From the NCBI RefSeq assembly GCF_964199755.1, contig NC_133911.1, forward strand, positions 2,817,001-2,881,000: a DNA stretch of 64,000 bases. Direction: 5' to 3'. The position numbers and the translations under genes are program-made. The stretch comes from Larus michahellis. Lineage: Eukaryota; Chordata; Aves; Charadriiformes; Laridae. Shown here one piece after another: positions 1 through 49,106 of the stretch. Numbering within the stretch: the first letter of the stretch is position 1; each line of letters opens with the position of its first letter. Below the pieces are notes generated by a model. It worked only from the letters and a program-made list of their open reading frames with translations, made no database searches and was not told the origin of the DNA.

Positions 1-140
1 TGCCCCTGAACTGGGGCTCCAGGGAGGGAGGGAGATTCCCCCCCCCACCTCACATCCAAACACAGAAGCAACTTTTGCTTTGAGGGTGCTTTCCAAGCCA
101 AGAATTAACACACAGAGACATTATAACCAGGAGTTTGGTA

Positions 141-146
141 TTTATT
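141..146 (-). terminator. IFFO2: Candidate IFFO2 poly(A) signal AATAAA
   Basis: TTTATT on the plus strand reads AATAAA on the minus strand. About 20-45 nt further along the transcript is TGTCTCTGTGTGTT (about 100-118), a typical GU-rich downstream element. It was the only canonical AATAAA I found between the IFFO2 stop and the window edge. Cleavage would fall near 115-131. Confidence 0.55.
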
Positions 147-630
147 TTATAATTTGTTTTGGGTTTTGTTTTTTTCTTTCCCGTGTAACCAGAGAACAAC
201 TGTAACCCGTTTTCATCCACAAGCTCCCGCACGCGGAGAAGCGACGGCTGGATGAAGGATGACCCGCTGCCGAGGACGGAGGGAGGGAGGTGGGATGGGA
301 GCCGGAGAGCAGACCTGGAAGGGGTCGGCGGGGTTGGTTTTGGCACTAAAAAAAAGGAAAAACGGAGATAATCCAATGGAACTGGGAGGAGCGTGAATGG
401 TTCTGGCTCTCGCTGCGGGCGTTTCTCGGTGGCCCCGCTAAAGTGGATTAAATTTCCCAAGCCTTTGATGGTCCTGCATCCACCGGCGGTGAGCGCGCGT
501 ACCGTTTGGTCTGCTGCGAACTCCCAGCCGCGGAGGAAAATCGATTTACATCTCGACTCCGGAGCAAGTTTGGGAGCTGGTTCATGCTTCGGCCTCTCCT
601 CACCAGAAAACAGCATCATCAAGTTCAGTC

Positions 631-655
631 TTTTTTTTTTTTTTTTTTTTTTTTT
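631..655. repeat. Homopolymer T25 (A25 in IFFO2 mRNA)
   Basis: An uninterrupted run of 25 T on the plus strand, read as A25 in the IFFO2 transcript if the long 3' UTR is right. It would prime oligo-dT internally and could mimic a false 3' end. Confidence 0.9.
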
Positions 656-693
656 CTTTAAAAGAAGCTAATATACAGAATATAAAGCACAAT

Positions 694-701
694 ATTTACA
701 C
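694..701 (-). promoter_or_regulatory. Pumilio-type response element UGUAAAUA (distal)
   Basis: The minus strand reads GGTGTAAATATT, which contains the UGUAAAUA core bound by PUM proteins. It lies in the inferred IFFO2 3' UTR and would act in mRNA decay or translational repression. The motif is seen; its use is inferred. Confidence 0.4.
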
Positions 702-3053
702 CAGTACGGTAAACAGGTTCATTTCCACACCGATCAGTAGTCTGTTTTAATGTGTATAAAAGAAATTCTTACATGACCTAAGAGGAACCGACAAGAAGTG
801 ACACAGCATGGGGAAAGGAGTCATCAATACCCTCCACTTAAAACACATTAAATAATAAATAATCATTTTTTGGCAGAACTTGGCTACGTACACTTTAGCT
901 GCAGGTAAGGTGTTCGAAGGACTGAGCTGGGTGTCTCTGTTGGTGGAACCACATTAAACGAGAAGTGTGTCTAGTGACCAAGCTTTTAATCATCCTAATA
1001 AAGAAATTTTAGGATTTTGGATGAAATCTGCGCAGGGATGCTCCGCTCGGGCAGCCGAGGAGCCCCAAGCGCTGGGTTTGTGGCACAGCAGTACCAGGGT
1101 CTTCTGCCACGGGTCCAAAGCCACCCCGGGGGTTGTTTTAAGCATTAATGGCATTATTTCCCCCAAAGACGGAGCCAGCCAGATCTACGAGCACCCCCTT
1201 TGCTTACAGAAACGCTTCACTGTTGGAGTGCCTCAAATTAGGAGGGAATCGTGATTTCCAGAAGCATCAAATACTCACTTATTAAACACAATTTGTTGCT
1301 TCTTCAAAAGAGAAGCTTTGAAAGGCTCCCGCAAGCGCGGAAGGGTCTTAAGACACACTGAACTACACACAAAAACAGACACAAAAAAAAAAAAATCAAG
1401 TGTTTCTTCACTACTCTGCCAAAGACTTGGGTTCAAGCCTTCGGTGCCCCCCCTCTCCATAAAGGGGTGGGAAGGGACTGAATTCAGAATTTGGCAGGTA
1501 GCGTTTGGAGTTCACCTCTGAAACCCGCATTCTTCACACCAGGATACAACGCGTCGCCATGATCGGCGATTTCTTTTCTCGTTTAAAACTCAAACTGACA
1601 GAAGTTACATTCTACTAAAAGCTTAAAAATCAAGCATTTGGGGCGACTTAACACTGAACATTTTTAAACATTTTTAAAACCTACGTGTTCCCCTGCAACC
1701 AAGCCCTGAACCAGTGCAAAAGAATAAAAAAAACCCCAGAAGTCCTGAAGCAACATGCGGAAAATCCTCACCAGGGTGTTATTCCACCACGGAAGCACTA
1801 ATTGTTTCCTCATTTTTGCCGTGATAAATGGTGCTTTAAACATTCAGCTCTAAAATGAAGCACTCTCAAACGTGAAACGCAATCAGAGACTTCCCGGTAT
1901 TGCAATTCTCGTCCTCACACGCTCCAACACAAACATTATTCCGCGTTTTTTCCAGAGCCAAGGGAAACGCAAGGGAAGCGTAAGGGAATCACTGCTGTAC
2001 CGAGCCCGCGGGGCCGTGGCAAGGCTGCGAGCACCCACCGGTCCCCAGGGCTTTTCCTCAGCCAGCCTCAGACCGATGGCCCCGCTCGTGTTTTTGCTGG
2101 CAGGGACGGTCATGCAAAAAAAATAATAATACTCTCAGATTAGATGCAGCTTTAGCTCTGTATTCAGGCGCAATTCCGAGCTATTATTTTGTTTCATCAA
2201 GTTAATTCCAATTTATGCCAGTGTAGATAAACATAATTTATCTTCCAAGCAGGGAGCAGACAAAACCTGCTTCGGGGCAGAGATTTTCAGGGTGCTGCAA
2301 TCACCTCTGGTTTTTAGGGGAGCAAACGGAGGTCCTCACCCTCTCCTGCAGAATGCCTCGCAGTCGGGGGGAAAAAAAGGCAAAAAAAAAAAAAAAAGAA
2401 AAGAAAGGGGGAAACAGCAATAACTCTGCAGTTGCAGCAAAGCTGTTCACCTGTTTGGCTTGCCCCGAGGACGCGAAGGGCGAGTGCTTCGCAGCCGTAC
2501 CCGTCCCGTGGTTCCCACCTGGTCGCTTGAAACCGTTTGAGAATTTGGAGTCCCATCAGAGCAGGAGATGCTTTACAAGGGAATGATCGCATTTGCTAAC
2601 AGAACTCTGTTTGCACTTTAAAAACCTCTAATAAAAATAGAATATATACTGTGTTTTTTTTATAAATAGATTACACATTTAGCTTAAGATTACATCCCCC
2701 CCCGACACCTTTTTTTTTTTTTTTTAAAGAATTTTGTTTTTTCCTTGTGAGAACTAATACGATAATTACTACGTCTTTGAAAAAAAATGTTTGTACCACG
2801 TTATTCTTTGGACATTTTTGAACAACATGCATCCACAAAAGCAACTGCCATTTGTTTACTGAAAACATATTTTTTTTTTGTACAAACCCATTTTAGGAAT
2901 TTGATCTATTATTACACGGCGAACAAGCAAAAAAATTTGCTTCCTTGAAATCCCCTTTTAAAAAATGAGAAACAATGAGGGGGATTTTCTGATTGTAAGT
3001 CTAAAAAAAGTGTCAATATGACACCGCATTAAGAATAGAAAACAAAAATAAAG

Positions 3054-3061
3054 TATTTACA
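3054..3061 (-). promoter_or_regulatory. Pumilio-type response element UGUAAAUA (middle)
   Basis: The minus strand reads AGCTGTAAATACTT, a second exact UGUAAAUA core in the same inferred 3' UTR, about 2.4 kb nearer the stop codon than the other copy. Confidence 0.4.
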
Positions 3062-5601
3062 GCTTTACAAAGGAAAAACGAAAAGAGGTCATCAAAATCA
3101 TTTCCAGCATTTTCACCGTTTTTTTTTTTTTCTGGCCAGCTTTTGATCTGGTTTGTACGGAGTGGTTATACGCGAACGGAACAGGACCACTGGCAGCTAA
3201 CTCAGCAGCATCGCTTGAAACTAAACCGAAGACCTCCAAGGGAAACTACCCAGGACCGACCCTCCTAACTCCCGAGAGGTCGATCCACCGAGTCCTATAC
3301 AGCCTAAATGAAAATTAACCCCCCAATCCCAAGTACGAAAACACCTTTTCTTCTTTAAAAATGGATTACATGTGGTTATAAAGAAACAGACACCAACAAC
3401 CATGGTAATTTACCGTCGTACACATCACCATCGTACACATTATTCCTATTCCCTCTACTATAGACCCACATCCCTTACACTTACCAACAAATGCAGCCCT
3501 ATTACAGATGCTCCTCGTAATTATGGCTCTGAGATAAACGGTAGGTTACAGCTAGCTCATTTCCGCAGCAAGTTGCCGCTTCCTCACTCGTCTCTCGCTG
3601 TCAAACTGAGGATATTCTTCCCTGCCCTCAACATACCAGCTACTTGTTTCAAGAGCACTCAGCCTTTTTCCCTACTAGGACACTGAGTTTTAAAGAAAAT
3701 GAAACCCTGAACCCGCAGTTAAGTTGGATGGCCATTAAAATTGCTCAGTTTCTCCAGTCCCAAAGAGCATTTCAGAGTGGAGGAGAGCTGAACGGCAGCC
3801 TCCGAGGAGGGCGACTCACCGCGCGAGCCGATTGCTTCAACAACGCCTCCACCAAAGCCACTAAAGCATCACCGACATTTGGCTTTGGCAGATCCTTTCT
3901 CAGCCTGGTGAGAAACTACGTATTAGCAGCTGAAGTTCATACAGGCTTGAAAAACCTTAAGAGTACTTAATTAAAAACATGCAGTCCCAGCCCCCTCGAA
4001 AAAAATATCACATCTCTTGCACCCACCCAACCCCTCCCCAACTTGCAGCCCTAGTGAACATGACCTTTACCACTTTGGCCACCTACGAAATCATAGGAAC
4101 AAGCACTTTGGAATAAGGTTTCTTTTCCAGAGAAAAGCTGTCTACATCTACATGATGAAACTTTGGAAAAGCCCCTACCCCACACCAGAGGAACCAAGGA
4201 GTCGCTAGCTACTCTGTGAATAACCGCGCTGAGTATTCCGATCAGTAAGGAAACCACAGGAATATCCTTGGATCTATTTTCTTGGACAGAAGCCATCAAT
4301 TGTGGATCATGGCATGTGGATCCAGACGGACCAGCGGTTCTCCTCCCTACTCGGAAAAGCACAGGGAGCCCCTTTGATTCACAGGGCCTAAAAGCACCGC
4401 CGTGTCCAAGCAGGAGATGGACCTGAAGAGCGATGGAACTCCAGGAGACATTTCTGTCCCCACAATCGCAGTGGGAGCAGAAACCCTCCGAGGTCCTGCC
4501 CCTCTGCAGAGGTATTTCTGCCCAGGAACGCCCGTTTGCTGAGACACTTGTGCTCTTTTTGGAAGCAAGCCATGCTGATCTAGACTGGCTGTATGCTTAC
4601 AATGCAGCCCTGCTGATTTCCGATCAATACGTAGGAGAGGCTTGGAAAGAATACTCAGGAAGCTAGAAAGATCGGCCAGCTTACCTTTACCTAACACTGA
4701 GAGGGTGCTCAAATCGGGTATTTCCCTGCCCAGTCCTAGCACTGCTCCTACACAGCAGTTTCTAAGCTTCCCGGCAGGAAAAATACACATTTGGTATTTA
4801 CTCCAAGGCTCACAACCGCTAGTTAACTACACAGTTACCTTTAGGCAGTACAACTACGCTTTCAACCTTGGTCTAAAAAACAAACAAAAAAATTATTGGC
4901 TGAGGTTTATACCCTGTTTTTACCTGGCTGAGGTGCTACAATTCCCATTAGTAACCACGACCAGCTTGATGATGCCAGAGTTTCCTCAAATACCACCAAG
5001 CGATGTGACTTTTGATGCTGCTTTCTCCTGTGTAAACAGAAAGGTTGACAAAGCCCAGGTCTTCTCATTTTCTCAGAGAAAGCACATGGCTGTTCTTCCC
5101 TAATTCTAGGGCAGCAGTAGTTTGGGATTCATTTTACTATGCCCTAAAAAGGATTACGGTATTTTCCAATGTTCAGCTTTTCTGAAGAACAGTGCTCTGG
5201 ACCTCTCCCAATGTCACGTCTCCAGCCTACATCTACACCACCGCATGTCAGTTTATCCTCGTGCTTCAACTACCCCACTCTAAACATCATGAAAGCAGCA
5301 TAAAATGGAGTTATCTCCCTGTCAGCAAAGTAAAATCTGCGACCACTATGGTTTAAAAAACAAAAAAATCCTGAAAAAAGGAAAACACAAAAATACATGA
5401 ACTGAAGGGCTGATTCCCCTCTTAATCCAATCACTGGGAAACAAAGGCATTGTAATACGACATTCCTCCTCAAAAGAAGCTCTACAGATAACTAACATGT
5501 GCAAATGTGTTTTTAGCTTTCCTTTCCCCAAGAGATAACTGTAGCCCAGCAGGGACCAAACATTCCATATAAATAAGGCGAGCTATTTTTTTTTTTCTTC
5601 C

Positions 5602-5628
5602 TTTTTTTTTTTTTTTTTTTTTTTTTTT
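5602..5628. repeat. Homopolymer T27 (A27 in IFFO2 mRNA)
   Basis: A run of 27 T just after a shorter T run (about 5585-5596). In the IFFO2 message it would be A27 about 0.75 kb past the stop codon. Confidence 0.9.
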
Positions 5629-6359
5629 GCATAGTAGTTTATCAGTGATAGTCCCACCCCAGGAACCCTCCTTCCTCCACCCGCTTTGCCACCGAGCTGA
5701 GACTTGCTGCTTCAGATTCTGGAGTCCAGCAGAAAGCTTGTACACATCTCAAAGGCTCCTTCACCCAAAAAGGATGGAATGAAGGCGTTCCTTTTAATAT
5801 TGTATAACTGCTTAATCCTAAAAGCTGTCTCTAAACCCGCTATTATTTTTAAGTGTTTACAGTTCAATTTGGAGGCATTCTTTTTTTGTGCCAGACATTG
5901 GTAATTGTACCATAATTGCCTTGGGTTCGCTTCTCATTTTGCCAGCGTTCTTTTTGCCAATCAGTGCAGCAGTTCAACAAAACCAGAAGCTTATTGAAAT
6001 ACCCAGAGCCTTTGCAGCACCATTCTCTGCTGCTACCAGATTACTTTTTTTTAAATAATATTTTTTTTTTTATAAAAACACCTGCTATTAATATTCCACT
6101 GGAGCTCAAAGTGGCTCAGCTTGGGGCAAAGGCACAATTAAAACACCATGTTTTCTTACAGGACTCTGCATTTGTGATTTGTATAACAATAGAAATTTAC
6201 AGCACCAATCCTTGGGTGGGGTGGGGATGCGTGTAGGAATGAGTCCTTAGAAACCCTGTGCAAGGGCTTACAAGCCTTTTGGTTTTTTCCACCCATCAGT
6301 GTATTGTTTTTTAATCTTTTCTTCTATCTTCCCTTTCACTGTAGTGCTCCAACTACGTA

Positions 6360-43559
<37,200 letters not shown>

Positions 43560-43847
43560 TCAGCGCCTGAGGTGAGCTGAGGTGAGGTGAGGGGGGGGCG
43601 GCCGGAAGCGGCGGTTTTAACGGTCGCGGAGTGACCGTTGGGCAGCACGCGGGCCGCTGAGGGCCGCCGGGGCGGGCGCGCTGAGGGGAGAAAGAAGGAT
43701 CGATACCAAGACCGCCGCCGCCGCCACCGGCTCCTCACGCTCCTGCGGCCGCCGCCGCCGCTGCCCGGGCACTGAGCGGCCGCCGGAGCGGGGCGGGCCC
43801 GGCTCCGCCTCGCCGCGCCCCCGGCTGCGGGCAGCTCTGCCGCCAGG

Positions 43848-43930
43848 CCACGCCCCCTTCGCCACACACCTCATCAGCATAACCACGCCCTCTCCCCGTG
43901 ACCCCGCCCCCTCCACCAAGGCACGCCCCC
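43848..43930. promoter_or_regulatory. IFFO2: Cluster of GC-box/KLF-type sites upstream of IFFO2
   Basis: CCACGCCC occurs at 43848-43855 and 43883-43890, CCCCGCCCC at 43902-43910 and GCACGCCCCC at 43921-43930. These are SP/KLF-type sites spaced 18-35 bp apart. A further GC box (ggggcggg) lies near 43791-43798. No TATA box is seen. The position, 300-390 bp upstream of the start codon, suits a core promoter (inferred). Confidence 0.55.
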
Positions 43931-43968
43931 GCGGGACCCTCCGCGTGTCCCCAGCGAGGTCCCACCGC

Positions 43969-44002
43969 GGGGCGGGGTGGGGGGGCGGCGGTTTTTGGGG
44001 GG
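43969..44002 (+). other. G-rich, quadruplex-capable tract upstream of the IFFO2 promoter
   Basis: The plus strand has at least five G runs of 2-7 bases (GGGG, GGGG, a G7 run, then a G6 run after T5), meeting the usual quadruplex pattern at the outer edge of the CpG island. Confidence 0.6.
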
Positions 44003-47000
44003 TGATCGGGTCTGTGGGCGCTGCTGATCCCCCGGTGTGCCCCCCGGATTAACGGGCTAAGGCAAAATAAATGGGGAAGAGTCGCTCCTGCCCTGTGAAA
44101 CTCCCCCCCGGCCTTTGCGTCGCTGCTTTTGGCTCTCGGGGAAATCACCTAATGGATAAGATTCAATTATAAGGGGTGAATTTTGTTATCCGAATGCAGA
44201 GTCCTGCCTAAGTGCTAAATAACACTGATATTATAATAATTAAGTTATTAAATAAGCGTTTCCCAACTGCCGCTCCTGGACCTCTGAGCCACTCGGCAAT
44301 CAAAGGATATTGTGTAATTGAATTATGCGATTACTCCGTTGCGCTGCCACGGATCGGAATGATGCTTTGTGAGCGAGCGAAGCACACGGAAAACTCTCGG
44401 TAACACCGGCGTAAAGCTGTAGTAACGCTATTCGCTCAAATAGTTTTTGAAATAAACCCACGGTGCTTTGCCAGGTGATATTTCTATTCAAACACGCGGG
44501 CAGTATTTATATTAAACTACATGGGCAGCAGCATCCACCTGCGGAAGCTCCGTCGGCACCCGCGAGCGCCGTAACCGAAGGCTCTTCAAAGGGCTCTGTT
44601 AATGCTTTACAAGCTCGCGTTTTCACAGCTTCTCCTGGAAAAAAACAAATAAATGTACTGGGTGGAGGCGCGATAATGTACCGGGTGACTCAAAGAAACA
44701 CCTGAAAAGATTATCTTTTACCGAGCACAAAACCACTTCAGCCTCTGTTTATGTAGGCTGTAACCTGTGTTCTTCGCTGAGGTTACGGGAAAACATCATT
44801 AATACCTTGGTCATTAGGGCACGGCTGTAACTGCTGATGTTGGGTCCTGTCAATGCATCAAACGGGGCCATATTTAAAGAAAAATATTGCAGTTCACTGG
44901 GAAACGTTCCCATAGCACGTACCACCCTGCAGATTCACAGCAATACTTACAAAATGCAAAAATAGACTAAAACTGCCAATAATAAGGTGATTATTAGGGG
45001 CAGAAGCCAACCACGAGCAGGTTTCTCCCAGATTTGGGTAATTTTCTGGTTTTTAGGCACGCGGCATCCTCGCTGGCAGGCGGCAGCGCTGGAAAGAGCC
45101 GGGCGATTTCAGAAACCGCGGAAACCGTGTGGTCAACAGCTGGGAAAATCCTTTTGAACAACAAGAGCTATTTTATTCTTTCCCTTAAGGAAGCAGGAAA
45201 ACACCAGAGGGAATGATAAACCGGCCGGTTAATTAATGCTTTTGTACCTGCCCGGTGAGACGATGCATATCGTGATTGCTCGTTAGGCAGCACCCATCGC
45301 CTTGGCAGTGAGGGTGGATCCACCGGGCTGATCCAAAGGTCGTTAAATCAATGAATCTTCTTCCTAATGGGCTTTGGTTCAGCCCTGGGATGCGTACGGT
45401 CACCACCAGCTCCGCCGCCGGGCTACAGTTTCATCCCGGCCCCTGAAAGTGAATCACCCTGAATTAATCGCAACAATTAATTAGGTTTAGGCTCGGCTTC
45501 TTCGGTGAGGGCTCCTGCGACCGCAGAGCTGACCCCGTGGCCACCGACGCCATGCTGAGCAGCCGCGGTCCCGCACATGGGATACCCCATGGCAGCCGGG
45601 GACATTCCTGGAGGGATTCCTCCGATTCCTGATGGGGAAAGCTCTCCCACTGCCTGCCAATTGCAGATATAAATAAGGAAGCAGTGATTAGCCCTTTCCT
45701 ATTCGGAGAGGGAGGAAAAGGGATGGGAAATGGTGCTATTTCTGAATGCAGAAACTATCCGGCAATTAAATAATGGTGACCACCCCTAGCGATGTTAATA
45801 ATAATGCGTTGGGTTTATTTTTACTCTTAGTTGCTTCACCCAAACACGGGCTGGAGCGGGGGCCGAGGAATCTGGCCCCTTGGATTTGGTTTTTACACCC
45901 ATTTTTACCTTCGCTTTGTCAGCATCCTTCACTCGCAGACCTCGGGGGCTGTTTCAGGACTGCTCTCCACATCTGCTTAGGTTTTTTTAGTATTAAATTT
46001 CCTGGGTTGGGTTATATACATTGAGGCTTTGTCAGCCTGACACTCGTGGAAAGTTCTTGTTTCCTTGGCTCTGTCTTCCTTCCAAGTAACCATTTTTCAG
46101 CCAAACCAAACCAAACCCAGCAGCCTCGCAGTTGCGCCGAGTTACAGCGAACAGGTGACGCTCCCCCGGGCTGACGTGCGTCGCCACTGGGTTACGTTTG
46201 AATAAATCCCCCTCTGAAACAAAGGAGCAAAAATCCTTTGGCTTAACATCCGTAAACCCTCGAAAATGCCCCACTCAATAATCCCACCGGAGCCCTCCTC
46301 GGCTCCGACTTCCCAGCGTGGTGGTGAAGCGGCATCTCCTCCAAAGCCCCCAGCGATCGCAGCATCCTCATTCCCCTTCCTATTCCCTCGGGCAACAGCC
46401 CGAGCCTGCTCTTTGCCAGCCTCAGAGGTGGAAAGGGGTGATTTATTCACCCCGGACCCTGCAATACCAAGAGGTACCTTCTTTCTGAGGCTGCCATGGA
46501 CCAACCAGCAAGCTTCAGTGGTTGAACTGGGATTAGTATCGCTCACGTGCGGCTCTTACCCTTGCACTGCAGTTTGGTGCCCAAATAAGGGTATTTGGGC
46601 AAACCAGGCTGCTGAAAGAAGTGGAATTTTTAACAGTGCCTCCCCCAAAATGGTTGGGTTTTAACCCAGCCCGGCGTGATGGTGCACGAGCATCGCTGGG
46701 GCGATGGGATTAGCAGCTGATGAGTTGCTGCAACCCCAGCTGCATTTTTGGCCAGTAAAGAGTTTCCGACTTCAGCCGGCCCTTTTCCCCGCACTCTCCT
46801 GTGGTTGCGCCAGCATCAGGGCTGTTTCTTGAGAAATCGGAGCAGAAAGCATCCCTGCCTGCCTGTGCCCTGCAACAGGCACGTGGGAAGATAGGCAAGA
46901 ACGTGCCAGCTGCCCCGGTGACTCCTCCGGTGACTCAGACCCCCCAAACGCACCCAGTTGTTGCACAGAGACACGAAGGCTGCGCCTCTTCGCATATCAA

Positions 47001-49000
47001 CAAGGTGTCGCTCGGTGGAGAAAGGGCTGGGTTAGCCACCGGGGTTATCGTTTCACGCCGTATAAGGGAAGCCCCTGGTTCGTGTTGGGAATTGCATCGG
47101 TCACCACGTCACGCTGCGGAAACAGAAAATATTTGGCAGGTTGGCTGCTATTGATAATGCAGGAGGAATGAGTTACATCAGCAGTTACAAAACCAGCCGT
47201 TTTCCTCCCTGCAGGTTCCTTGTTGCCTTTAAAGGAGGTTTCTCCACCTCAAACAGTGTTTTTACCCCCCATATATTTTCTCCAAGTCCTATCAGCTCAT
47301 GTGAAATAGGAGCTGCTGCTCAAATCCAGCACCTGCTCCCATTGCATGTCTATTCCTTTGCTCCAGTTGCTTTTTCAGCGATAAAAATCTCATTTTGCCA
47401 CATCTGGGGGTTTTACGTGCATCAGCACAGCAAAACAGAACTCAGCCACCAAGAACTGGGGATGCAAAGGACGCACGGAGGCTGGTTGACTTCAGGACAT
47501 CCCCGTCTCCGCTCCCCTGGGCTGGGGATGATCTTCTCTATGGAGATCGTGTAAATATTTTGGAAACAAAAGCTTCTGTACCAGGTGCGACCCAAAAGGG
47601 TGGGAGAACTCAGGAGCCAGGGATGCAGCAAGAGACAAAGATGCTGCGAAGCATCCACTAACTCAGAGCGGTTGAGACACGCTGTACTATTTCCTTGGAG
47701 ACTGTGGCAATGTTCATTGCTTCCTTAGTAACCAAATATTTGCATCTGTATTGAGTAGAGCAGCAAATATGCATCGATAAGCCCGTACAGGCCGCCGCAG
47801 GTGTGTGGTAGGACGCGGTGATTCCTTTGGCAGCTCCTCCAGGATAATCACAGGATGCCGCATCGTTAATTTGCGCAAGCCCAAGTGCGCCGTTCCAATC
47901 CCGGCGGTGCGAAGCTTTTCATTCTGCAGGTCGCAGGTGGACCCTGGCCTGATTAATTTAAATGCGGAACAACTTTCAAAGAATTTCAGTCTTGTGGGAA
48001 GAGATATGATATGATAGGATTTCTTTTCCTGCTGCCCCCCCCCCACTCTGTAGCCCGCGCTGGGCTCAGCGATGGCTTGAGCACCATTCAAAGCTCAGAG
48101 CACAGAAGACGGTTATTGGGATATATTTTTAGCTCCCGATTTAAATCTCTCTTCCAGAAGCCATTCACTGAGTATTTTCATTCCTTGTACTGTGGGGTTT
48201 TCTAGCCTGCCATGTTTTGCACCACACAGGATGAAGAAAAACTTCCTGGAGGGAGCTGGCGATGGGAGTACTGGATGTTCTTGCCTTGGCCACACTGCTC
48301 TGCTCCAGGGCTGGTTTTCCTCCGAGCACCCCTCTCCCTGGGATGCATTTCTCACCTTCCCTCCTTCTCCACCAGCTTCTCCACCAGCGTGGGACAATGG
48401 GATCTGCCCAACAGAGGGGATCCCATTTTCTATCGCACCCTGGACCACTCCAGCCCTCCACCTCCCATCTCGAACCTGGAGAGATGCTCGTAGCGGCAAC
48501 AAGAAAATTTGGTGTCAGCAGAGTGAGTCAATAAGCCGAAGCTTTCGGAGTGGCTCCCCTCTTGGATTTCCCAATGTCCCGGGGTGTTTCTGAGGGAGAG
48601 GTCTTTGGGTGGAGCACCTTGACAGCTAGACGCCCAGTTTTCGATGGTTCCCAGCCCGTAATGCAGCCCGGTGGCCCATGGCTGGAAAATACCTTTCCAC
48701 TGTGCCAGCTGATGCAGTCACTGAGCTCGTTATATCAAAAGTGCTTACAGCAGGCAAAATACAGACCGAGGGAAGGGAAATATTAATGACCAGGCACTCG
48801 GGAGATGTGCCTTTAATGTCTGATCTCATCATTTGGGAATTAGTTTGTTGTCGTCAAATATTAGGAATAATTAAAGGATGGCGCTGGGTTCAGAACGCAC
48901 TCATATTTGTTCATTAAATAAGATTAAAAAACGGCCTGGGAGAAGCTGCAGGGATTAAACACCCGAAGAACGGCTCGTGGGGTGTCCCGACATGCAGATG
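43991..49000. other. Intergenic region between IFFO2 and UBR4, IFFO2 side
   Basis: No gene was recognised. Around 44150-44500 the sequence is AT-rich with retained CpGs and holds a TCF/LEF-like ATCAAAG (44299-44305); it could be a promoter-proximal enhancer (inferred). Adjacent palindromes lie at 45219-45236. Several frames of 100-137 codons at 46100-48600 are open on both strands, as expected in GC-rich sequence, and match nothing known to me. Confidence 0.75.
45219..45236. repeat. Two abutting perfect palindromes
   Basis: AACCGGCCGGTT (45219-45230) is a 12-bp perfect palindrome and overlaps TTAATTAA (45229-45236), a second perfect palindrome. The first is close to the Grainyhead-type AACCGGTT core with a GC-rich insertion. 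Confidence 0.75.
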
Positions 49001-49025
49001 CTGAGCCGCCCGGACGATGTGGCAA

Positions 49026-49106
49026 GCACCAACGCCAACACACCAGATAACCAGAGCCACCAGCACAACAGATAACCCGAGCCACCAACGCAACACACCA
49101 CCACAA
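49026..49106. repeat. Degenerate minisatellite, about 3 copies
   Basis: Units of about 25-31 bp share 'caccagataaccagagc'-like cores: 'agataaccagagccacc', 'agataacccgagccacc' and two flanking 'caacgc(c)aacacacca' strings. The copies differ by small indels. Confidence 0.6.

Larger units (their letters stand above)
120..6359 (-). other. IFFO2: Inferred 3' UTR of IFFO2 (about 6.2 kb)
   Basis: No splice-like boundary or conserved reading frame was seen between the IFFO2 stop and the AATAAA at 141-146. On the minus strand the sequence looks like a UTR: AU-rich, with homopolymer runs, two UGUAAAUA sites and several ATTTA pentamers. A nearer signal could end the message earlier; for example an ATTAAA lies at 746-751. 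Open frames on both strands here match no family I recognise and are taken as chance. The left end is approximate. Confidence 0.55.

Noticed and set aside
50-619. 189-codon minus-strand frame at the far left
   Set aside because: It runs through the likely poly(A) signal, so its stop would be outside the message, and the translation is low complexity and unrecognised. The CpG density that keeps it open is reported as a finding instead.
4347-4790. 147-codon minus-strand frame in the IFFO2 3' UTR
   Set aside because: No family resemblance; it lies past the stop codon in the same exon.
46266-48593. Series of 90-137-codon frames on both strands in the intergenic region
   Set aside because: Overlapping frames on both strands, mostly low complexity, with no start or splice context; expected in GC-rich sequence.
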